Below are positions 1-5,466 of a stretch of DNA of 5,466 bases, in pieces. The notes under the pieces were generated by a model. The model saw nothing but the letters and a program-made list of their open reading frames with translations, was not told where the DNA came from and made no database searches. Every line of letters starts with the position of its first letter. Within the stretch, counting starts at the first letter, position 1. This DNA comes from Paludibacter sp. (GTDB taxonomy: Bacteria; Bacteroidota; Bacteroidia; Bacteroidales; Paludibacteraceae). Location: assembly GCA_009787075.1 (NCBI GenBank), contig WRGS01000111.1:1-5466 (forward strand), given 5' to 3'. Made by a program: the position numbers and the translations under genes.

Positions 1-1016
1 GGAACGAGAAACAACGCCTGACTGCCGTTTTCGATACATTTTTTTATCAAATGAATATAAATTTCCGTTTTTCCGCTTGAAGTTACGCCTTTTAGCAGAA
101 CAACCTGTTTGTCAATCATTTGCTTGCGGATTTCACTGTACGCACGCTGTTGAAAATCGTTTAAAGGCGAAAGTTCTTCGGTTTGAGTTTGCGATAAATC
201 TATGCGCCCGATTTTTTTTTCATAAATTTCAAAAACCTGCTTTTCAACCAAAGCCGCAAACGCTGCATCAGAAGAATTTCCTTTTTGCAAAAGTTCTTTC
301 TTGCTTATTTCCAATGGTTTATTTGTCAAACATTTTGAAAAATCAAGCATTTTCATCAACAAATCCGACTGTTTTGGCGCACGTTTTAATTCATCAAAAA
401 GTTTTTTTAAATTATTATCCGACAAAAAATCAGCAGAAATTCTTACATATTTTTCTTTTTTTTCTTTAAATTTCTCAAGAAGATTTTCAGAGATAAAAAT
501 CGCTCCAATTGTCAAAAGTTTGGTAATAGTTGGCATAATGCTTTTAATATCAGTGAGTTTTGCGAGTTGGTCAATAGTTTTTGGCTTTTCGTCGCAAAGC
601 GCGTCAAGGATTTTGTATTCTCGCTCTGAAAGTTGCCTTTCTGCCTGAAAATCAGCATTTAATGTAATTTGCGTTTCGCTTTGCAATTTTAAACCCGACG
701 GAACAGCCGCCTGATACACATCGCCAATCGCCGCGCAATAATAATCGGAAATCCATTGCCAAAACTGCAACTGTGGATGGCGTATAATCGGCTTTTCGTC
801 TATCAACCCAACAATTTCCTTAATAACATAAACTGTTGCAGGTTGCTGAGAATGAACAACCTGCACAATCGATGTGTAAAGTTTGCGTTTGCCAAAAGGC
901 ACAACTGCGCGCATTCCAACATGCACTTTTTCTGCCAGATTTTCAGGTACGGAATAAGTGAAAGTTCGCGGCAAAGGCAAAGGCAATATAACGCTTATAT
1001 ATTTTGAATCAGGCAT
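1..1016 (-). CDS. priA: Primosomal protein N' (replication restart helicase PriA), N-terminal part; runs off the left edge
   Basis: PriA is the superfamily 2 DNA helicase that recognises stalled or collapsed forks and reloads the replisome in the cytoplasm. The 338 visible codons read without a stop from the ATG at 1016 to the window edge. Residues 8-105 fit the 3'-end DNA-binding domain: PLPRTFTYSVPENL, then GMRAVVPFGKRK, then the segment around WQWISDYYCAAIGDVYQAAVP that is typical of the family. Residues about 120-200 fit the winged-helix region. Residues 285-290 (LNDFQQ) match the Q-like motif before the helicase core, and GVTSSGKTE at 310-318 is the Walker A motif. Walker B, the zinc-binding cysteines and the rest of the helicase lie outside the window. 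The start is the only possible one: no ATG, GTG or TTG occurs between it and the upstream in-frame TAA. No Shine-Dalgarno is visible; the leader is A-rich, as usual in Bacteroidota. The gene begins 60 bases after putA on the same strand, with no clear terminator between. Confidence 0.94.
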   Translation of the reverse strand, partial: MPDSKYISVILPLPLPRTFTYSVPENLAEKVHVGMRAVVPFGKRKLYTSIVQVVHSQQPATVYVIKEIVGLIDEKPIIRHPQLQFWQWISDYYCAAIGDVYQAAVPSGLKLQSETQITLNADFQAERQLSEREYKILDALCDEKPKTIDQLAKLTDIKSIMPTITKLLTIGAIFISENLLEKFKEKKEKYVRISADFLSDNNLKKLFDELKRAPKQSDLLMKMLDFSKCLTNKPLEISKKELLQKGNSSDAAFAALVEKQVFEIYEKKIGRIDLSQTQTEELSPLNDFQQRAYSEIRKQMIDKQVVLLKGVTSSGKTEIYIHLIKKCIENGSQALFLV

Positions 1017-1076
1017 TTTTATATTCGTTGTAGGCGCAGGTTTTTTGCCGCTAAAAAATTAAAATTTATAAAAACT

Positions 1077-4000
1077 TCATTCTTCCATCATACTTCCGTA
1101 GCGATGATATTCGTAAGAAATACTTTGCTCTTTGACATAATGCAATAGTTCTACCTGCCCTTCGGAAAGCGGAATTTGCGTTGCGATGTACTGTCCGTTT
1201 TTGGCGGCAGTTGCATAAAAATTATCGCTCAATTCAGAAGTTAAGGTTCTAATTCTATCGTATTTATACATTTCCAAAAGGAAAAGTTCTTCGCTTTCTT
1301 CGTGTAAATGATAACTTTTTTCCAACGCTTTTTTCAGTAGCGGCAATTTTTCATCTGCGGGGTTGATGCTGACAGTTAAAACCGCTTTACAAACTACAGC
1401 AGCGGCAATCGCCAGAGCAACATCTAAAATTCCGTCATTTTTTTGAACGCGCAAAGCCATATTTTTTAAAGGCAAATATCGAAAAGTATTGCGCTCGCCA
1501 ACGATTTTTTGAGTTAAATATTCGGTTTCAAATTGCTGTTTGTACACATTCAAATAATTTGACACAACATATTGAAAATAAGCATTATCCGAATCATTAA
1601 GCATAGCAGAAATTGTCGGCAAATGTTTGGTTTTCGGCGCGGGAATTGTTTTTAATGTTTTTTGCTTGAAATTGACAAAACACGAAACATAATTTGGGCT
1701 GCCTGCTTTAATTCCGCCGCCAAAAGCCGACAGTTTCATTCCGCCAAATGGTTGTCTGCCGACAATCGCGCCTGTAATTCCGCGATTTATATAAAGATTT
1801 CCCGCCTCAATGGAGTTTTTCCAAATTTCAATTTCGCTTTCGTCCAAAGTTTGCAGTCCTGAAGTCAAGCCGTAATCGCCCGAATTTACGAGTTTTATTC
1901 CTTCTTCCAAACCATTGATGCGCACAACCGAAAGTACAGGCGCAAAAAGTTCGGTTTGGAACGTATAATTTTCTGGCTTCACGCCCCATTTTACCGAAGG
2001 GCGAAGAATATAATGCCGCTCATCAACATATTCGGGCTTCACAAGCCACGATTCGCCCAAATCCAAATTATTTATGGCGTTTTCGAGTTTGTCGTTTTCG
2101 TTGGTAATCATCGGTCCTACGGTTGTGCCGCCGTTCCATTGGCTGCCTGTATTAATGCTCGAAACAGCATCAATAAGTTTATTTTTAAAATCCTGATCAT
2201 CGAAAATTTCCTTGTCGAGCAAAAGCAGCGAGCAGGCAGAACATTTTTGTCCTGCATTGCTAAATGCCGATGTAACAACGTTTTGAATAGCGTGGTCGCG
2301 GTCGCCTGAGGCGGTGAGAATAATTGCGTTTTTGCCGCCTGTTTCTGCCGAAAGCGGCGTACGCGGACTTGTTTTGAGCAAATTAAAAGCCGTATCTGTG
2401 CCGCCGGTGAGAATGATATGTTTTACTAATTCATTTGTTGTCAGATAATTAACAGGTTCGCGTCCATCGGCGCAAATCAGTTGAAGCGCATCACGCGGAA
2501 CACCCGCTTCCCAAAAACATTTTACAAATTCCCAGGCAACAGGAAATGCCGCAGTAGCGGGTTTCAAAATAACAGAATTACCGCCTGCCAACGCTGCCGC
2601 GCAACCTCCGACAGGAATTGCCAGCGGAAAGTTCCAAGGGGGAATAACCATAACAATTCCTTTGGGCAAAATTTCTATTTCTTGCAGATTTTCAAAATTT
2701 TGCATAGAAATAGGATAATATCGGCAAAAATCAATTGCTTCACTCACTTCAACATCGCCTTCGTAAAAAGTTTTACCTGTAATTGCCGCCATACAACCAA
2801 TCAAATCGCCGCGGCGATTTGCCAGATTATCAGCAACTTTATGCAAAATTTCGTTGCGTTCTTTGAGTGTTGTTTTCCGCCAATCGGAAGAATCCCGTGC
2901 GGCTTTTGTAAGCATTGTTTTTGCCTGTTCCAAATTCATCAAACCAACACGACAAACTGTTACGTCTTCTTTTTGTCCTTTATCTTTAAAATCTAAAAAT
3001 TTATCGGCAACAAATTGATTATCTGCAATTTGTACAGGAATTTCATAAGGCGCATCATTTGGCGATTTTTTCCATTTTCGGCGAATTTCATCTGCCCAAT
3101 GTCTGTTTTGCGGAAGTTCAAAATATGTATCTGGTTCGTTGTGGAAAATATTTATATCTGCCTGCGGTTCAACAGGTTTTGTGCGGTCTTGTGTGCGCTT
3201 GGGCTCGTGTGAAATTGTTTCTTTCATAGCAAAAGCCTCTTCAAATTGCTTGCGCAAGAAATTCCATTCTTTGCTATCTATTTGTAAATTAAACGAATAA
3301 CTCAAAAAATTATCTTTTCCCGTATTTTCGTCCAATCGCCTTACAAGATACGAAACAGCGTTTAAAAAATGTTCATCTCTGACAACTGGAGTGTAAAGAA
3401 TAATTTGTTTGCCGAGTTGGCGCATAACGCGCGGCAAATGATTTGCCATTCCTTCGAGCATTTCAAAAGTAACATATTGTTCCACTGCATTTTGCTTGGA
3501 TAATAAATATGCGTAACCGAGACTGAAAAAATTGTGCGAAGCAACTCCAACACGTAGCGCAGCAGCATTTTCGGGCAAAAGTCCGCGGTCTAAAATTTTC
3601 AAAAAATTGGCATCGACTTTAGTTTTACTGTCGAAAACAGGATTTCTCCAACCTTTTATAGACGAAATAATTGTTTCCATTTGCAAATTTGCGCCTTTGA
3701 CCAAGCGCATTTTCAGCGGAACGCCGCCATTTGCAACGCGCTTTTTGGCAAATTCCAAAAGTTCGGTCTGAAAATTCCATGCATCTGGCAAATACGCCTG
3801 CACCACAATCCCCGCTTCCAATTCTTTAAACTCGGGCAACGAAAGCGTGGCTTTAAATACATCAAGCGTCAGTTCGGTATCCTTATATTCCTCCATATCA
3901 AGATTTACAAACTTTGCACGCGGATTTCCATTTTCGTCAATGTATGGATTTTGCATTGCTGCGCGATAAATTTCGGACATCAGCGAAATCAAATCTTTTT

Positions 4001-4583
4001 TGTTTTGTTCGTAATTCAGCGGATTTATTTTTGCATAAATTCCTGATAATTTGATAGATATATAATTTATATCAGGCATCGTAAGCGCATGAAGATAATG
4101 GCGGAAACGATGTTCCGCTTCGCCGTTTCCAAGAACAACCTCGCCAAGCAGATTAACATTTTGACCGATTTTTTGCGATTTCCGCCCTGTCAGATGTTTG
4201 GTCAAAACGCTTTCTTTTTCATCAATAATAACGCTTGAAGTTTCGAGCCGCAGGCGTTTTTTGAAAATCGGCATGGCAATAAAATCAAACTTATATCCGA
4301 TTATTGAAAACATTTTCATCAGGAAAGTGTCCGATTTTCCAAAAAATTCAGGTATGCCGTAGCGGTCAAGCAGAATTTTCATACGTTTGGACAAACGGCG
4401 GTTGTTGCGAATTTGCGAAGATTCGTCTAACATTTTGGACAACAACATTTTATCGTTGTCATTTTGCACCATTATTGCATACTTTTTCTGATTTTTGAGT
4501 TCTTCGGGCGTGATTTCGTTTTCTGCTTTGGTAAGAAAATCTTTTGCCCATTCAATAACTTCCAATGCTTTAATTTTTTCCAT
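1077..4583 (-). CDS. putA: Bifunctional proline dehydrogenase / L-glutamate gamma-semialdehyde dehydrogenase (PutA, type B)
   Basis: This 1168-residue enzyme oxidises L-proline with FAD to pyrroline-5-carboxylate, then oxidises the derived glutamate semialdehyde with NAD+ to glutamate, channelling the intermediate. Residues 1-110 are an N-terminal helical arm. The proline dehydrogenase barrel spans about 110-435: SIKLSG (K178), VNLDMEE (D229), VVQAY (261-265), MRLVKGAN (R293), ASHNF (348-352), YTPV (Y397) and YLVRRLDEN (R415, R416). By my alignment from memory these match E. coli PutA K329, D370, R431, Y540, R555 and R556. A variable linker follows (about 436-515). The aldehyde dehydrogenase domain spans about 520-980: PWNFP (N651), VILKPA (K674), AETGGKN (E747), NAGQKCSA (catalytic C781), TELFAP (E878) and QPFGGMKLSAFG (944-955). 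Residues about 990-1168, with VGERNTFRYLP, fit the C-terminal domain of type-B PutA. There is no N-terminal ribbon-helix-helix DNA-binding domain, so it is not a self-regulating trifunctional PutA. The ATG at 4583 fits the arm and has an A/T-rich leader without Shine-Dalgarno. Confidence 0.98.
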   Translation of the reverse strand: MEKIKALEVIEWAKDFLTKAENEITPEELKNQKKYAIMVQNDNDKMLLSKMLDESSQIRNNRRLSKRMKILLDRYGIPEFFGKSDTFLMKMFSIIGYKFDFIAMPIFKKRLRLETSSVIIDEKESVLTKHLTGRKSQKIGQNVNLLGEVVLGNGEAEHRFRHYLHALTMPDINYISIKLSGIYAKINPLNYEQNKKDLISLMSEIYRAAMQNPYIDENGNPRAKFVNLDMEEYKDTELTLDVFKATLSLPEFKELEAGIVVQAYLPDAWNFQTELLEFAKKRVANGGVPLKMRLVKGANLQMETIISSIKGWRNPVFDSKTKVDANFLKILDRGLLPENAAALRVGVASHNFFSLGYAYLLSKQNAVEQYVTFEMLEGMANHLPRVMRQLGKQIILYTPVVRDEHFLNAVSYLVRRLDENTGKDNFLSYSFNLQIDSKEWNFLRKQFEEAFAMKETISHEPKRTQDRTKPVEPQADINIFHNEPDTYFELPQNRHWADEIRRKWKKSPNDAPYEIPVQIADNQFVADKFLDFKDKGQKEDVTVCRVGLMNLEQAKTMLTKAARDSSDWRKTTLKERNEILHKVADNLANRRGDLIGCMAAITGKTFYEGDVEVSEAIDFCRYYPISMQNFENLQEIEILPKGIVMVIPPWNFPLAIPVGGCAAALAGGNSVILKPATAAFPVAWEFVKCFWEAGVPRDALQLICADGREPVNYLTTNELVKHIILTGGTDTAFNLLKTSPRTPLSAETGGKNAIILTASGDRDHAIQNVVTSAFSNAGQKCSACSLLLLDKEIFDDQDFKNKLIDAVSSINTGSQWNGGTTVGPMITNENDKLENAINNLDLGESWLVKPEYVDERHYILRPSVKWGVKPENYTFQTELFAPVLSVVRINGLEEGIKLVNSGDYGLTSGLQTLDESEIEIWKNSIEAGNLYINRGITGAIVGRQPFGGMKLSAFGGGIKAGSPNYVSCFVNFKQKTLKTIPAPKTKHLPTISAMLNDSDNAYFQYVVSNYLNVYKQQFETEYLTQKIVGERNTFRYLPLKNMALRVQKNDGILDVALAIAAAVVCKAVLTVSINPADEKLPLLKKALEKSYHLHEESEELFLLEMYKYDRIRTLTSELSDNFYATAAKNGQYIATQIPLSEGQVELLHYVKEQSISYEYHRYGSMMEE

Positions 4584-4667
4584 TTTATTGAAAATCAGTT
4601 ATTTATATTAAAATTTTAAGGTTAAATTTCAGAGGTTAAAATTAATGATTTTTTTTTTAAATAATTA
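4584..4667 (-). promoter_or_regulatory. A/T-rich leader of putA, probably containing its promoter
   Basis: These 84 bases separate the putA start from the likely end of the insertion-sequence remnant. They are almost pure A/T and include a run of ten T on the plus strand (4649-4658). I looked for the Bacteroidota promoter pattern (TTTG about 20 bases before TAnnTTTG) and found no clear match, and there is no Shine-Dalgarno. A promoter here is inferred only from position, since putA is the first minus-strand gene after the element. The promoter could also lie inside the element. Confidence 0.3.
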
Positions 4668-4686
4668 GAGTCTGTTTAAAAATTTT
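4668..4686. repeat. Candidate terminal inverted repeat of the insertion sequence (single copy left)
   Basis: GAGTCTGTTTAAAAATTTT has the form of an insertion-sequence tip (GAGnCTGTT followed by an A/T-rich stretch) and sits downstream of the transposase stop. No partner copy remains in the window, so it is a suggestion based on appearance and position only. Confidence 0.25.
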
Positions 4687-4712
4687 AGAAAATAATGCAA
4701 AACAGTGTTTCA

Positions 4713-4747
4713 CGTCATTGCGACTGCGGCGAAAAGACGGAATAATC
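4713..4747 (+). repeat. CGTCATTGCGA-type dispersed (REP-like) repeat unit
   Basis: The stretch begins CGTCATTGCGACTGCGGCG and ends GACGGAATAATC. The CGTCATTGCGA...GCGAA...AATC layout recalls short intergenic repeats scattered through many bacterial genomes, often written CGTCATTGCGAGCGAAGCG...CAATC. It is more G/C-rich than its surroundings. CGTC at 4713-4716 can pair with GACG at 4736-4739, and the stem extends outward (TTC with GAA) around one bulged A. Only one copy is in the window, so repetition in the genome is inferred from resemblance. Confidence 0.45.
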
Positions 4748-4775
4748 GTATAGGCGAAAAATTTTTCGCCTATAC
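4748..4775. repeat. Perfect 28-bp palindrome with no spacer
   Basis: GTATAGGCGAAAAA (4748-4761) is followed immediately by its exact reverse complement TTTTTCGCCTATAC (4762-4775). The symmetry stops at the next pair (C at 4747, C at 4776). As RNA it would form a nine-pair GUAUAGGCG/CGCCUAUAC stem closed by A/U pairs, on either strand. No U-run follows the stem on either strand, so it is not a textbook intrinsic terminator, although it could still end or protect the transposase transcript. It begins directly after the REP-like unit, so the two may be one composite element. Confidence 0.85.
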
Positions 4776-4803
4776 CAAACGCATTGTTAAAGCGAATCAT
4801 GAG

Positions 4804-5338
4804 TTAAAATAAAAAAGTTAAGCATGCAATGGCGAGTTTTCCGAAACAATGTAACCATAAGCCATTGACAGAACGAACTTTAGAGGCATTTTGAATATTT
4901 GATTTTTCATTAAACCAGTTAAAAAAAGATTCAACAGGTTGTCGAACTTTAGAAACAGCAGCGGAAAAAATCTTATTGTAAGCCCAATCACGCTGTTTAA
5001 TGCATTCAGGGGTATCTTTCAGGGTTTTTACAGGGGTAAAAAGTTCCAATTGGATGTATTGTTTTCGTAGTTCAAAATAATCTTTGTCAATATAAATTTT
5101 ATCTGCAAAAACATCTGTATCTTGCAGATTATCAAGTCAATTCAATTCTCTGACAATAGATAAATCGCTTTGGGAAGCGGCAGAGAAATAAATTTTATTA
5201 GGAAAAGGAACAGTCCAAAAGCAAGCAAGTGAAATTTCAGACCATAATAGTACATTTTTTTGTAGAACAAAAATCTTTATCAACGCATTCCCGCGCAACT
5301 TTTGCGGTTCGATTCCGTTGTTTGCAAGTAACAATGCA
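4804..5338 (-). pseudogene. DDE transposase, C-terminal part, frameshifted and with a premature stop
   Basis: Read leftward, the remnant falls into three pieces. From about 5335 to about 5220, one frame gives NRTAKVARECVDKDFCSTKK and YYYGLKFHLLAF, the family's conserved middle. Near 5210-5220 the homology jumps to another frame (TVPFPNKIYFSAASQSDLSI), probably through a small deletion. That frame meets a TGA at 5137-5139 after VRELN and then continues with LDNLQDTDVFADKIYIDKDY to the natural end at 4804. FADKIY probably carries the second catalytic Asp, and VRQPVESFFNW carries the final catalytic Glu (an R-x3-E pattern). The C-terminal block SKVRSVNGLWLHCFGKLA is intact. The in-frame TGA probably replaced TGG (Trp). 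The first catalytic Asp and roughly the first 130 residues are absent. The family resembles IS982/IS4-type transposases of Bacteroidota; the exact family is uncertain. The product cannot be active. Confidence 0.87.
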
Positions 5339-5466
5339 GGCAATAATAAAACAGTTGATAAAGACGAGATTTTTACTCTTAATGCTGAGCCAATCCGTGA
5401 GCCTGCCGCTTATAACTGGTATGATGAAAAGGGAAATTTGATTTATGAGGGTGCAGATTTTACTAC
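5336..5466 (+). CDS. Fragment of a probable secreted Ig-like/adhesin-type protein, running off the right edge
   Basis: The plus-strand frame starting at GCA 5336 is open to the window end (43 full codons). It reads AGNNKTVDKDEIFTLNAEPI, then REPAAYNWYDEKGNLIYEGADFT. The spacing of 'E-x-F-T-L-x-A' and 'Y-x-W-Y-D-x-x-G-N-L-I-Y-x-G' resembles the repeated beta-sandwich (Ig-like or PKD-like) modules of large extracellular proteins of Bacteroidota. This is recognition by eye of one partial module, not a domain hit. No ATG precedes it in frame: the frame stays open back to 5192, but only through the antisense of the transposase remnant. The fragment therefore looks like the inside of a gene cut by the insertion or by a later deletion. 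The downstream remainder, possibly with a type IX secretion sorting domain, would lie to the right. Confidence 0.45.

Larger units (their letters stand above)
4668..5338 (-). mobile_element. Truncated, decayed insertion sequence with DDE transposase (IS982/IS4-like)
   Basis: The core is a transposase remnant read leftward. The end downstream of the transposase is tentatively placed at GAGTCTGTTTAAAAATTTT (from 4668), which resembles terminal inverted repeats of Bacteroidota insertion sequences; this is recognition by eye only. The opposite end is missing: transposase homology stops near 5336, about where the first catalytic Asp would be encoded, so the start of the transposase and the second inverted repeat are lost. 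No inverted-repeat pair or target duplication can therefore be shown. The element is immobile on its own. It lies upstream of putA in the same orientation. The 136 bases between the transposase stop and the proposed end are longer than usual and contain a repeat motif and a palindrome, so the true end could lie closer to the transposase. Confidence 0.7.

Noticed and set aside
77..1007. Plus-strand open frames opposite the left-edge gene
   Set aside because: The minus strand encodes PriA continuously from 1016 to the edge with family motifs; the plus-strand frames are low-complexity shadows.
3362..3568. Minus-strand 68-codon frame inside putA
   Set aside because: It lies in another frame of the proline dehydrogenase domain and has no independent start context or domain.
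1662..4498. Plus-strand open frames of 64-171 codons opposite putA (for example 2481-2996 and 3681-4046)
   Set aside because: They are antisense to a clearly conserved 1168-residue enzyme, are rich in Cys, Phe, Asn and Ile as expected of reverse-frame readings, and show no recognisable domain.
4748..4775. Palindrome as a classical intrinsic terminator
   Set aside because: No T-run follows the stem on either strand; the T-run is in the centre of the palindrome.
5137..5139. In-frame TGA as recoded Trp or selenocysteine
   Set aside because: The same remnant also has a frameshift and a missing start, so ordinary decay explains the stop; putA itself ends with a functional TGA.
5210..5260. Programmed frameshifting in the transposase (A7 run at 5254-5260)
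   Set aside because: The conserved frame is the same on both sides of the A7 run (STKK then YYYGLK); the shift happens about 40 bases later, at a place without a slippery motif.
5229..5441. Plus-strand 70-codon frame at the right end
   Set aside because: Its first part is antisense to the conserved transposase block and its second part is out of frame with the more convincing surface-protein frame.
1..5466. CRISPR arrays, tRNA/rRNA genes, riboswitches
   Set aside because: No regularly spaced repeats, no tRNA-like cloverleaf and no conserved riboswitch core were seen in the short intergenic spaces.

Overview
The window looks like chromosomal DNA from a member of the Bacteroidota, probably Bacteroidales-like. 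The evidence is the low G+C content, start codons preceded by A/T-rich leaders with no Shine-Dalgarno, a type-B PutA of the kind seen in that phylum, an insertion-sequence remnant resembling elements from that phylum, and a scrap of a secreted, Ig-like-looking surface protein at the right edge. The lineage call is inference from these features, not from a marker gene.

Layout, left to right. Positions 1-1016 (minus strand) hold the N-terminal 338 codons of priA, the replication-restart helicase PriA. The gene runs off the left edge just after its Walker A motif. After a 60-base A/T-rich gap comes the dominant feature, a complete putA gene (1077-4583, minus strand, 1168 aa). It encodes a fused proline dehydrogenase and L-glutamate-gamma-semialdehyde dehydrogenase that oxidises proline to glutamate. 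putA and priA lie in the same direction with no convincing terminator between them, so priA may receive readthrough from putA, although the two functions are unrelated.

Upstream of putA (4584-5338) is a decayed insertion sequence. It keeps a minus-strand transposase remnant (the C-terminal half of a DDE transposase with one frameshift and one in-frame TGA). Downstream of the transposase stop are a CGTCATTGCGA-type dispersed-repeat motif and a perfect 28-bp palindrome. The element has lost its transposase start, and homology stops abruptly near 5336. From there to the right edge the plus strand carries an open frame that looks like the inside of a large surface protein, so the junction probably marks an insertion or deletion that broke that gene.

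The two housekeeping genes are intact as far as visible and unremarkable in content. The evolutionary activity is confined to the last ~800 bases. I found no RNA gene, CRISPR array or new multi-gene system in this window.
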